DNA of 64,000 nucleotides from Dipteronia dyeriana. Taxonomy: Eukaryota; Streptophyta; Magnoliopsida; Sapindales; Sapindaceae. The translations under genes were made by a program, and so were the position numbers. The stretch is taken from positions 7,760,001 to 7,824,000 of the forward strand of contig CM065296.1 in assembly GCA_032871835.1 (NCBI GenBank), given 5' to 3'. Of this stretch, positions 23,071-34,143 are shown piece by piece. How positions within the stretch are numbered: position 1 is the stretch's first letter; every line of letters starts with the position of its first letter. The notes beneath the pieces were generated by a model, which was given only the letters and a program-made list of their open reading frames with translations, was not told where the DNA came from and did no database searches.

Positions 23071-23730
23071 TTCGTTTTTACTTTTAATGCACTATAAACA
23101 TTTTGGTTATGTAATTGGGTAATATAGAAATTTTGCTTATGGGAAATAAAACAAAAACATTTTGACTCTTGAACAAAAATAGGATTTTCGTGTTATGTTT
23201 GGAGTGTCCAAAAAACTTGTACACTGATGCCTTAACTTATGAATTTTGTGGTGATGTTTGGATTGTCAAAAAGACTTGTGCACGTATGTTTTAACTTATG
23301 AATTAGAAATATTAGAATTTGAGTGTTTTTTTATTTGGTTACTATAATAGCTCTTCACAAAATTTAATTATAATATATATAATTTTATATAACATAAAAT
23401 TAATATTTCCTTGGAATATTAATTAAAAGGAACTTGGGTTTTATTTAAATAGTGATATATTATTTTTGGATTAACAAGATATAAGTACATAACAAATAAA
23501 TATAATGATATATAACAACCAAAGATGCAACGATATGAATGTCAAATTACAAGTTTTCAGACGTTTTTGTTTTAAAAAAAACAAACAGCTTAACACTTAA
23601 TTCAGACATCAGAAAATAAAAAATAAACATGTTTCTCAGACTTTAGACTTCAGACTTTAGACTCAATTTAGATTTCAAACCCAATTCAGACCCATTCAGA
23701 CTTAAGACAAAAAACAAATGACATCTGCGT

Positions 23731-23867
23731 GAATATCTTTTGTGGGAATAAGCAGTGGACCACAAGGCTTGCTATAATTTTATAACATAAGGGTCCACTA
23801 GACTTATCTAACTTACAAGTTCTGACTCTTTGTATTTCAATAAGTTTTGTCAAGGTCAATATGAATA
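23731..23867 (+). repeat. Direct repeat copy 2, first part
   Basis: Matches 6168-6300: GTGAATATCTTTTGTGGGAATAAGCAGTGGACC-type start and TATTTCAATA..TTTTGTCAAGGTC end. The match continues at 27479 after a 3.6-kb insertion. This places the Harbinger element immediately before copy 2. Confidence 0.68.
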
Positions 23868-26800
23868 TGGGGTTCTATTTTTATATGGTACTCTTTCCAA
23901 GAAATTTTTTGGAAAATTCACCAAGTTATTAATTCTTGTAGAAATAACACCAATTATTGTGATTTGCCAAAATTACCCCCTGATATACATGCGATGAAGC
24001 TTTGGATTTAGGGTGATTTGTTGTTTACTAACTTTTAACATTTGACCTTCAGAAAGAGAGACCCACCATTATAGTTGACGGCGATAAATCAGAGAAGGGA
24101 CGACGATGACAAATTGGAGAAGTTGATGACGACGATGAATCAAAGAAGCCGCCGACGACGGAATTTAAATTGTTTGTGAAGTCAAAGAAACCGACAAGGA
24201 ACTGAAGGTATGTTGGTTATTACTTTTTTTTTGTTGGATTTAGATTTAGATTTAGTTTAAAAATATATGTTTTGTTACTCTGAATGGATATGTTGGTGTA
24301 ATATTAGATTTTGACTTGTGTTTGATTTGTTGTTAGAAGTGTTTGATTGTTGTTAGAGTTACAATTTTAGATTCTAGGGTTTGATTTCTAGTATCTTTTC
24401 TGTGGGTTTAGGATGAGTTTGTTGGAGAAGATGAATATAACCAGATTCACATAAATAGTTTTCGAGACTTATTATTTGATTTCCGAGACTTAATTTGGCA
24501 ATCCGAGACTTAAGAGGTGTATTCGATTGAGATTTCAAAAGACTTTTTTAAGTAGATAACTTTTGTAGATTTCATGGATTTTTATGGACTTCTATAGACT
24601 TTGAAGAATTATGAAAAACTTTCACAGACTTTATTTTCAAAAGACTTTCATAGATTTTTATTTTAAAAGACTTTCATAGACATTTATAGACTCTCATTGA
24701 CTTTTAAATATATTATGTTCTTTATTTTAAAAATTATATATATTTATCATGTCAATAAAATATTTTTCTATAAGAATATAAAACAAAATCATCGTTAATT
24801 AAACTTGACAAAAGCATTCATGCCTATATACGTGATTTTAAAATTTTGATTTGTTTTTCTAATTATATTTTACATCATAAAGACAATTATGTATTACCGT
24901 TTACTTGTCTCCATGAAAGTATGACAATGAGTATAAAAAATCAACAAAGTTAATTCAAGTTTCTAAAGATAAAACATAAAAACCGTACCTAGTTGTTGAA
25001 CAAGACTTATGTCTAAAGTGAGTAATTTGATATTGATCAAAATTATATGGAGCCAAGGTCATACGCAACGTTGATCATGGCATATTGTTATTGCTGAGTA
25101 GTGATTTTTATCTTTCATTATTTTTTAATTAACATAAATGAAGTTCGTTTAATTTGGTTCGGTGTTGTTTAGTTACTTTGAAAATAAAGATAATTTTTTT
25201 TTGAAATTTCTCATCTTTAATTACATAGCCGACGAAGAGTTGTTTTATATTTATTTTTGTTATAGATCGTTAATGTTTGTATTTTTTTTATGATAATATT
25301 TATTCTTTTAAAAAATTATTCATTTTATTTTATTTGTGAAATTTGTTAAGAATAAGTGTGCGCTTATTTGAAAATGGAACATATACTTGGCGGTTGGTGT
25401 TTTCAAAGAGTTTTATGTTCTTATAAAGTGAAATTCTAAAGAAAAAAAGAAAAAAAGAAAAAGAAAAGTCATTTAAAGTATTTGGTATAAATGAAAGACA
25501 ATTTGTGATATTTGATATAACTAAAAGTCATTAAAAGTCATTGGCATTTTAAAGTCATTGATATTTTGAATACCTCCTAACTTTCAGATACTTTTAAAAA
25601 GTCTTGGTTGAATACATCACGACTTTTAAAAAAGTCATTAAAAGTCTGTATTGAAAACCTCATAACTTTTAATAACTTTTTAAAAGTATACTAAGGTCTG
25701 TATTGAATACCCCATGAATTTTAATGGGTCTTTAAAAGTCTATATTGAATACATTCAAACTTTTAAATTCCATAAAAGTCCTTAAAAATCTTTTGAAATA
25801 TCAATTGAATACACCCCCCTTAATTTTATGATAGCCGAGACTCGTTCTGTCCTAAGCAAGACTTAATTTTACCTATCTGAAACTTAATGCTTTCTATCAA
25901 AGACCCACCGTAAGATAGCCGAGACTTACTGCTTCCATATTACAATTACAGGAAAAGAACTATATCCATATTTCATAGATATTTTGTATTATATAAATTG
26001 CAAAAATTAGAAGTTGTTATCCAAATTCGTGGTATGCATTATGGAAAAACTAATACATGCCTTACTGACTTAGTAGATCATTTGTTTTTTTTCCTTAAAA
26101 GAACCAATAATTGTTGTGTATTTTCTATTTGTTAATTTAGTTTTCTATGTGATTTGCAGATGGTAAACCTGAAGTCAAGGTTGAAAACTCCTGCCACAAC
26201 ATAATTTAATATATTTGAAATCAAGTGTTGTTAAATTCTATTAAGTGTTGACATTAATTTAATATATTTGACATCAATTGTTGTTAAATTATATTAAGTG
26301 TTGACATTTACTTTGAAGTTAATTTTTCCAGTTCAAGATATAAAACGTAGAAATAAAATAAATGAGACTTATTTCAGACTAGAATAGTAATGACAACGAA
26401 AAGTAACTTTTTTTTTTTTCAAATATCTCACGGTAAGTCTCGAGCAAATGTCAATTAAGTCTAGGATATGATGAAATATGTCTCGACTATGAAATGAGTT
26501 CCAATGAAGTTACTTATTCCAAATTTCCAATGAAATCATAGATTGAAGAATTTTTGCAATAAGTCTCTGCTAAACTTCCAGTAAGTCTCGGTTATTACAG
26601 CTATTACGAATAGGTCTCAGGCAACTACCCAAGACCTATTCGTAATTGCCAAGACTTACTTGAAATTTAACCGAGACTTATTGTAAAAATTTATAAGAAA
26701 ATAATAATAATAATAACTTACTGTTAGCAAGAAAAACAAATCAATATCCGGTTTTAATGCCCCAAACTTGTCAACATAATTTGATACTAATAAATAATAT

Positions 26801-27478
26801 GTATTTTTAATTATTTGATAAACTCTACAAACGAATAATTCTCGAATACTATGCATTTAGTATTCTACCAAGTCTCGGGTAACATTTATTAAGTCTCAGG
26901 TAACTATTCATAAGTCTCGGGTAATGCCAATTAAGTCTCGGGTAACCTTAAATTAGTAGTTGATTATCGTCTAGCTTAACAACAACCGATTCCAAATGCC
27001 AAGATTAACAAACTAAACAAATGAGCTTGTATGAACTTTAAAAAAAGTTTGTTGAGGAGATGAATTACCTTACAAAGCGATGAGCTTGTACAATCTTTAT
27101 TGAAGAGAGAAATTGCCCTTCCAATTAATTTAAATAACAACTGGATCGTTTATTTTGAGAGGTTTGTAAACTCCAGATAAATAACAAATGAGAGAGAGAG
27201 GTTTTTCGATAGACTATTTTAAGAGGTTTTGAGTGGAGTGAGAGAGACAAGCGAGAAAAATAGAGAGAAAGAGATTCATTTTTCACCAACAAGAAGAAAA
27301 AGGAAAGAAGAAAGAAGAAATCAAGAGTATTTTTGTCCAACTCTTTACTTTGGTACTATAAAACATTGAATTATTAACTAAATGATACTGTAACAAAACA
27401 AAACTCATTTGATGTTATTTCCCTCTATTCTCTGTATGAGTTTATATTTGTACTTCCAACCCACTATTCTCTCTATGA
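23868..27478. mobile_element. Unclassified 3.6-kb insertion with reiterated AAGTCTCGG motif
   Basis: Defined as the piece present in copy 2 of the direct repeat but absent from copy 1. It carries many copies of CCGAGACTTA near the left (24458-24515, 25830-25930) and the reverse complement TAAGTCTCGGGTAA near the right (26435-26945), so it is a large, loose inverted structure. 24080-24210 has GACGACGATGA-rich exon-like DNA followed by GTATGT, and ATTTGCAG|ATGGTAAACC at about 26154-26170 looks like a splice acceptor. Ends are compatible with a Mutator-like element (GAAATAACACC at 23938, GATGTTATTTC at about 27414-27424), but no 9-bp TSD was found. It is split by a MITE. Confidence 0.5.
24514..25820. 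mobile_element. Tourist-like MITE with TAA target duplication
   Basis: Left end GAGGTGTATTCGATTGAGAT and right end (reverse complement) AGGGGGGTGTATTCAATTGA are inverted repeats continuing into ATTTCAAAAGA. It is flanked by TAA at 24511-24513 and 25821-25823. Subterminal regions repeat AAAGACTTTCATAGA on the left and TTTAAAAGTC on the right. No transposase inside. It interrupts the CGAGACTTA motif series of the surrounding insertion. Confidence 0.78.
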
Positions 27479-27500
27479 GTTTATATTTGTACTTCCAAGT
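27425..27500. repeat. Short tandem duplication
   Basis: TATTCTCTGTATGAGTTTAT and TATTCTCTCTATGAGTTTAT lie about 47 bp apart and each continues into ATTTGTACTTCCAA. The duplication sits exactly at the right boundary of the 3.6-kb insertion. Confidence 0.75.
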
Positions 27501-27627
27501 TTCAATTTCACCTATAAAATTCAAACAACAAATTCATTTAGTTTTGTTTTTTTTCTAAGAATTTATTTTCTTTGAGCCATGAAAATAATAATTAAAGTGA
27601 ATACAGATATTCGTTTGTTTACACAGA
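27479..27627 (+). repeat. Direct repeat copy 2, second part
   Basis: Continues the match to copy 1 (6287-6420): TTTGTACTTCCAAGTTTCAA, CACCTATAAAATTCA and TTTCTTTGAGCCATGAAAAT. Confidence 0.68.
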
Positions 27628-28887
27628 TGATTATTTTTCTTGATATTTGGAAAGTTTAAAATAAAACTACATCAACAGAGTTAAAACCTTAATATTATAA
27701 ATATAATTTCCATTAAATTTTAAAACGTACAAAAACCTTCTCCTATTATGAAAGATGTATTTTGTATCGTGATTATAGGTCCAATATAACTTGTTACCGG
27801 CTGACCATTGACCCAAAATACATGTTGTCAGAGATTTTAAAAATAAAGAACAAAAAAAATATCCGTCTGCTATTAGGATAGTCATCGAGGCTTGCACGTT
27901 CGGTCCTTAATTGATTAATCAATTGGTGATTAATAGGATGGATGTGACAGAATATATTCACTTTTTCAACTATAACTATTAACTAACCATATGTCTCTAT
28001 ACTCTTTACTAAGTTTGTCATTTTTTTTTCTTCTTAATTTCTTATTAATACATAGAAAATGTCAACTTTTATATATGTATATGAGTAATGAATTTGGATT
28101 CTATCGTGTGATATTTTTCTTAACCTTTTTAAAGTATTAATTTATTTAATATTTATAAAAACCAATCTCATTTTAACCATATTTTTATTATAATATTTAT
28201 ATGTTAAAACTAAACAGGGGATCCAAATTTAAATATAATATCGGTATTACTATTACATTTCATTTGTATTTAATTTGCTGTTTAATATCCTTAAAAAAAA
28301 TGTTGTTTAATACATATCTTGTATGTATTCTTCATTTTTTAATTATATAACAGCTCAAATTTATCAATCTGGTACGATGTTTTTATTTTATTTTATTTTC
28401 TTTTCTTCCTTCTTCAATGTCAAGGGTGTATATATTTTAGGTTGTAACCTCCACTTGTATATATACATTTCTCTTATATTTTATCTTTTCAATATAAAAT
28501 TTATCATGTTTTTTTTTATTCATATGCAGTTTTTCTGACAATATTGTGATAGTTGCAACCTACCAAGAAAATTAAGAATGTATGTTTACTGTGTGTTTTC
28601 TTAATTCTCTGATGATGTCATCTAGCGCGTACGTGTTGAACTTCTCAAAGTCTTCTCTTTAATACATTATGGTAGTATGTATAACCAGAAAGAATTTAAG
28701 CCTTGTGGTGTTTAATGTTCCATAACATGATTTAGACCAAGTATAATTAGCAGTGTGATGTGACATTACAAGAAAGTAATCTAATTAATCATGATTGTAA
28801 AAAATTAAGAATATATACGAGAGTTTCTAATCATACAAACTAGATTTAATAAAGTCAATGCAACGACAGTGAGACACTGATTAAGAC
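27628..28887. other. AT-rich intergenic DNA
   Basis: No gene or recognisable repeat. Open frames here are short and of low complexity. Confidence 0.45.
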
Positions 28888-29718
28888 CCCGTGTTACGCC
28901 TATTTTTTTAGTTTGGTTTTATTTTTATTTTTTAAAAACGATTTTAAATTCGCGTTCATTATCCGTTTTTTTGTTTTTTGAGTTCATTTTATTTTTAAAA
29001 AACAAAAAACAAAATGAAAAATAAAATTAGTATTAACAGTCAAAAAATTTAAAAATATAAAATACATGTTTTCTTTTGTTTTTATTTTTCACTTTTTTTT
29101 TTCTTTTTTTTTTCTTCTTTCTTTAATGACTCATCTTCTTCTTCTCCAAACCTTTTTCTTCTCAGATCCTCTTCTTCTTCTTCTCCGATACTTCTTCTTC
29201 TCCGATCCTTCTCCTTCTTTGATCACCTTCATTCTCTTCTTCTTCGATCTTCTTCCTTTCTTTTTCTTCTTTTCTTCTTTTCTTCTTCTTGACCGATATG
29301 ATTTCCTTTATTTTTCTTCTTTTTTAATTTTTTGTATATATTTTTATTATTGTTATTTATACTTATTAAAATAATATTTATTTATAATTTAAGAGTTTAG
29401 TTTTGATTAATTGATTATTTGATTTTTTTTAGCAATTTATGATGTGTTACTTTTGTTTAATTTAAAAATTACTATACAAAAATTATATTAGTTAATTATT
29501 TAATCAATTTGTTTATAATTGTAATAATATTAAACAAAATACAAAAATATATATTTTAATTTTTGACAGTTTTCAGTTAACCTACCAGACAACTTTCAAT
29601 ATATGCTACCAGATGCGTTTTCAGAATTCGAAACTGATACCAAAAACACTGTTATCATTTTCATTTTTATTTTCGAAAAAAACAACAACTGAAAAACGTT
29701 TACAGGATAAACCCTTAA
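28888..29718. mobile_element. Probable ~0.8-kb MITE with pyrimidine-rich core
   Basis: Left end CCCCGTGTTACGCCTATTTT and right end (reverse complement) GGGTTTATCCTGTAAACGTT followed by TTTCAG resemble plant MITE ends of the CCCGTTTGGTAACG type. Both subterminal regions hold long A/T-rich stretches in opposite orientation (TTTTTGTTTTTTGAG; AAAATGAAAAATAAAA). The core 29085-29320 is nearly pure T/C with many CTTCTT words and CTCCGAT units. No clean TSD was found, so ends are approximate. Confidence 0.5.
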
Positions 29719-30680
29719 CATAGATGAATATCGACTAAAATATAATCAGAAGAATTTGATTGCTTATATCTAATAAAATGATCTTATAATACTAGTGGGC
29801 AACTGGGCATATATTGATCTGATTTTAAAATGTTATAAGTGTTTTTCAATTTCACCTATGTTTTTTTTTTACTTTGTTTCCAAATAATTTCCAAAATCTC
29901 AAAAATATTGTATACTATTTTTTAGAAAACTACCTCGAATTAAACACCTTTGTAATTAAATTATTTGATAATTAAGAGAAATTAATACTTATAATTGTTA
30001 ACCAGTAACAAGATACGTACGTGTCAAAATTCATTGAATTAACAATGTGGTTAATGTATAACAACTCTTAGTAAAGATGTTAGTGCGTCTCTCTTTTACA
30101 ACGGTGATGATGGGTTCGAGTTTCACTATATACAGTCTCATATTATAACAGCCATAAGTAATAATACTTAAAAAAAAAAATTGTTAACCAGTTACGGAAT
30201 AAACAGTTTTAATTAGAATTTTTTTTTTGAAGAATAATTTTTAATTAGATGTTAAAATTCATCAAATCAACAATATTTATTTTTTTAAAGCGGCTTTCTG
30301 TTTTTTTTTTCCTTCTAAAAGCTAATAGTTAAATAGTGTCATATTTACATGCACATCAAATGCATGCTAATAAACTTTATAAAAGTACTGCGATACGATT
30401 AGTAGATATGCGAATTTAGTAAATTATCAAGATGAATAAGCGTTTTTACACCATATCAATAAAATGGCTATCGGGAATTGTTGGGAACTAGTCAGCAAAA
30501 AAAAAAAAAAGAATTGGGAAATTTCATTTGGAATTTTTTTTATGGATTTGGAATAACATTGTTATTATTTGAGGAGTATTGACTTTGTTTTTTTTTTTTA
30601 ATAATCGACTTTGTTTAATAATTTCGTTTTACAATCATTCGATTGATTATAAATCGGCATCCTAAAAACCATCTGTATGT
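29719..30680. other. AT-rich upstream region of the membrane-protein gene
   Basis: No gene. Contains poly-A and poly-T runs and the promoter region of the gene at 30747. Confidence 0.45.
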
Positions 30681-30690
30681 TATAAATACC
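30681..30690 (+). promoter_or_regulatory. TATA box of the membrane-protein gene
   Basis: TATAAATACC lies 66 bp upstream of the start codon, a normal plant spacing that leaves a leader of roughly 30-35 nt. Confidence 0.65.
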
Positions 30691-30746
30691 TTCACAGGAA
30701 TTAATCCAAAAAAAATTGTCTATCTCTGCCTTTGTCTCGAGCACAC

Positions 30747-31433
30747 ATGAATACCGGACGCGGACATGGTCATGGTTATGGTCGTGATCGTTATCAAGAA
30801 GATGATAAGAAGAAGCTTGAGGAACTCAAAACCCTAGTGAGGAATCAAGAAACTCGTCTACAAAGCATTCAATCAACTGCATTCCAACTAGCAAACTATT
30901 ACTTCGTCTTTCAAGGAGTCATATTGACAGCAATTTGCAATGGCTCGACGTCTCTCAAATGCTCGGACCGATGGTTCCTCTTCACGGTCTCACTGTTAGC
31001 TGCCTCGCTAAATTTGCTGGCCTTATGGATCACAGGACTCGAATACATAAGTTACATTGACCAACGAGACCGAAATTGGAACAAGTGCAATGAAATTGAA
31101 AGAAGATTATTACAAACAGATCATCATCATCATCATTTAACTCAGTGTTCTCCATTACATGATCATCAATCTCAACCTTCTCCGTTTCAAACTCAACATT
31201 CTCCGACGTCGTCTTCTTTGTCTTCTCAATCTTATGTGTCTGCTCGGTCTTATTTGTCACCTATTCCTCCTGCTTATCCGCAGAGAGCCCAATTCGCCGA
31301 CCCTTTTAAAAAAGCTAAATACTATTTTTTGTTTGGTGCTGGTATGTCTCTTTTCGTTGGTTTTGCGGGAGTTACACTTTCAGGTTGCTGGATTTTTCTT
31401 TGTCGGAAGAATGATATGTCTTCCAAAGTCTAA
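30747..31433 (+). CDS. Plant membrane protein of unknown function
   Basis: Intronless frame of 228 residues. The chosen ATG (MNTGRGHGHGYGR) is the first in frame after the TATA box; the open frame extends a few codons upstream without ATG. N-terminus is Gly/His/Arg-rich (1-16), followed by a charged, probably helical stretch (18-42, EDDKKKLEELKTLVRNQETR). Two hydrophobic segments follow, about 46-64 (FQLANYYFVFQGVILTAIC) and 77-98 (FLFTVSLLAASLNLLALWIT), separated by SLKCSDRW. Then comes a polar loop with five His in a row (126-130) and a long Ser/Pro/Gln-rich part. A third hydrophobic segment lies at about 192-219. The QSTAFQL..YYFVFQGVILTAI..SLKC..RW pattern looks like an uncharacterised plant family, but I cannot name it. 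No frame damage, so probably a real gene. Confidence 0.75.
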   Translation: MNTGRGHGHGYGRDRYQEDDKKKLEELKTLVRNQETRLQSIQSTAFQLANYYFVFQGVILTAICNGSTSLKCSDRWFLFTVSLLAASLNLLALWITGLEYISYIDQRDRNWNKCNEIERRLLQTDHHHHHLTQCSPLHDHQSQPSPFQTQHSPTSSSLSSQSYVSARSYLSPIPPAYPQRAQFADPFKKAKYYFLFGAGMSLFVGFAGVTLSGCWIFLCRKNDMSSKV

Positions 31434-31514
31434 TCTCGTTGGATCTCATAAACTCGACCCTACAATTTATATATATGCAGGAGATTATCCAATTTTTTTT
31501 TTCTAAACCAAATT

Positions 31515-32322
31515 AGTTCCTATTATATAAACTTATGTGTCAAACATGATTTGATTTTTTTTTAAAGATAAAATAGTCTTAATTCTGCATTATATAAAAT
31601 AGTCTCTGCTGTTAATTGTGCATCAAAAGGTTCTTTTTGTTCTTTTTGCCTGTCAATAAAGTCCTCCTTTCAAATTGGATCAAAATTTAGTCCCTCTAAT
31701 TATAACTTTTCCATTTTTCTGTTACATTAAAATAAATTGTAAGCAGTTTTTTAATTTTTGTAACCTTAAGAAGTTTTTATAATTACACGACTTTTTTTTT
31801 TTGGTAATCTTACATGGTCTTAATTGTAATTGTATGGACAATTTAATTATTAAATATCATATAAAGCATAAACGCATATTAGATTGTCCAAAAAATTTCA
31901 TAAATCATATTAATATATGAGTTATCAACATCTTATCCCCTGTCACATAAATTTATACATCAACATGATTTGAAATTTATTTAAAGAAAAAATTTAAAAA
32001 ATCTAACATTACTCGGTATATAAAGTAGTCTCTATTGTTAATTGTGCATCAAAAGGTTCCTTTTGATCCATTTGCCTGTCAATAAAGTCCTTGTTTTAAA
32101 TTGGATCAAAATTTAATCTCTCTATTTAGAACTTTTCCATTTTTCTGTTACATTAAAATAAATTATAAGTAGTATATTATTTTTTGTAACCTTAAGAAGT
32201 TTTTATAATTACACAACGACTTTTTTTTATTGGTAATCTTACATGTTCTTAATTGTAATTGTATGGTCAATTTAATCATTAAATATCATATAAAGCATAA
32301 ACCCATACAGTCATTCTCAATA
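31515..32322. repeat. Tandem duplication, two ~425-bp units
   Basis: Unit 1 (about 31515-31936) and unit 2 (about 31937-32322) share TTAATTGTGCATCAAAAGGT (31608 and 32035), GCCTGTCAATAAAGTCC, TTTTCCATTTTTCTGTTACA, GTAACCTTAAGAAGTTTTTA and AAATATCATATAAAGCATAA. The units have diverged by many single changes, so the duplication is not recent. No coding content. Confidence 0.85.
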
Positions 32323-32323
32323 A

Positions 32324-32640
32324 GGGATCGTTTGGTGTGCCACGCTGTATTATATTAGAAATTTAAAATGTATTAGAATAATACTAGCTATACAATGTTT
32401 GATTTAATCTGCATTGTTCACTATATTGTAGTAGATAATACATTTTAATTGGCTTAATATGGTAAATATCATATTAGTTAATACAAAGTAGAGATGTTGT
32501 ATTGGTTTTACAGTCTAATGCAGTCTAATACAAAATATCATCAAACACATGATTGTATAAAAATAATACAATCCAATCTATTATATTATAATTCAATACA
32601 GTCTAATACAATCCAACACAATACAATACAATGTACCAAA
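32324..32640. mobile_element. MITE split by a hAT transposon (left part; right end at 37777)
   Basis: Left end GGGATCGTTTGGTGTGCC. The right end is interrupted: ATGTACCAAA at 32640 continues after the hAT element at 37769 with GTACCAAACGAGC, whose reverse complement GCTCGTTTGGTAC matches the left end. The interior has many TGTATTATATTAG and CTAATACAATCCAA words in inverted arrangement. A related copy is visible at 54393-54530. No coding content. Confidence 0.7.
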
Positions 32641-33004
32641 TAATGCTGGAAAAAGGGGTCGGCCCGGCCCAAATAGGCTTGACCTGTTTAGGAAATTGGG
32701 GGCCTAGCACGGCCCACTGGCACACGTGCCGGCTTAGGCGGGCCTAAACGGGTTGGACCCATGCCCATCTCCATTTTTTTTTAATTTCTAAGTATTTAAA
32801 TATTTGAATTTAATTGTTACAACTTATAATATTATTTTAACATTTAACTTATATATTTTTAGTTATAATTTATTTATCTTATTTATTATTTTATTTAATA
32901 AAATAATTCAAAGAATAAATAAAGAAAGATTAAAGAAAATAAAAATGGATGAAATTATGAAAATATAAAATGAAGAATTATTTATTTATTTCGGACTTTC
33001 GGTA

Positions 33005-33092
33005 TTACATGATTGCCTCATTGAAAACCTTACCAAGAAAAACCTAATGAGATAAAAACTTGGTAAGGGAAAAAAAGTGCAATCATATTACA
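33005..33092 (-). other. Conserved-looking non-coding motif downstream of hAT transposase
   Basis: On the minus strand, CTTACCAAGTTTTTATCTCA is followed by TTAGGTTTTTCTTGGTAAGG and TTTTCAATGAGGCAATC. From memory, similar CTTGGTAAGG...AATGAGGCA strings are found near the 3' ends of several plant transposons. CTTACCAAG and CTTGGTAAG pair as a short stem. Function unknown. Confidence 0.45.
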
Positions 33093-34143
33093 AGTAAATT
33101 TACATGTATAACCTAGTTCTGGACCTGGTTACTGCCGGAACCTTCATCGACATATAAATCAGAGAAATTTTGAATATGTTGTTGGTTTACTGTTTCATTT
33201 TATGACCTCTTTTGAGCATGCTCCTAATCCCGAATTCATGTCAATACCTACACCATCTCTAGAGATAAAAAACTTATTCTTGGTTCAATTATACGTCCAC
33301 TCGTGTTGAGTGCCTGTTCGGAAGAAACAGTGTACACAGGAGATAACGAGTACGTCACGTGCTAGGTGTGACAAGATCAAATATCTGTAGCTATAAGTCT
33401 TCCACCATAACAGCAGATCAAATTCATTCATGTTGTCGAATGAATCGAACTGAGCTTCAAAGAACCTATTCAGTTCGGTACCAGAAGTTGCAGCAGCTCA
33501 TTGAGCTTGTGATGAAGAAAAAGAACTTGATGAGGTGTTTTTTTTTTGGCGTTTGAGAATGCTCCAACTTGTCTTCAACAGGAGTGTGTGCGGTTCTGAT
33601 GCTGGTTGCGTGTCAATGCCGCCAAACTTGTGCTCATAAATACTAAAAACTTTGAACAACTTGTTTCGAATGTCAGTAACTTGTTCGGAATAATCTATGT
33701 TAAAATTACCACCAATAAACTCAAGAAAAGTTTACAAACCAGAAAATTTAATCCTTGGATCTACTATAACACCTAGGTCATACATGAAAGTCATTGTAGA
33801 CTGGTATTTTTTAAACTTGATTTCCATGACAACAACTGTAATGCCTAAGATATTATCTTTCCAATAACTGTTTAATATTTTAGATATTTCCACAACCTGA
33901 AGGATTGCCTGCGAAGATGTGGGGTAATAGACCCCGAAATAGTTACAGTGACATCATAAAAAACCTTTAAAAATTCAACAAAAATCTTTGTCACATACCA
34001 ATTGTCTAAGGTAAGTACTGAATGACCAATTTCACGCATTTTTATGTCATAAAAACCTGAAATAGGTGTATCATAATTCAAGTAAGTAGAGTTCTACCTT
34101 ACTAGCATATATGTTTGGAATTGTCGGGGTCGCAAATCGTAAG

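Larger units (their letters stand above)
19535..23725 (+). mobile_element. Decayed PIF/Harbinger transposon
   Basis: Carries the two proteins typical of this superfamily in the usual order, a Myb/SANT-like ORF1 remnant and a DDE transposase, on the same strand. The 3' end (23543-23725) matches the Tourist-like terminus at 820-975. The 5' end is not visible because gypsy element A abuts it. An 873-bp solo LTR sits between the two genes. Confidence 0.78.

Noticed and set aside
29066..29374. 102-codon Phe/Leu-rich frame
   Set aside because: It is a translation of the pyrimidine-rich core of a MITE-like sequence.
31030..31260. Antisense frame inside the membrane-protein gene
   Set aside because: Shadow of the plus-strand gene; its Asp/Glu-rich sequence reflects the His and Ser codons opposite.
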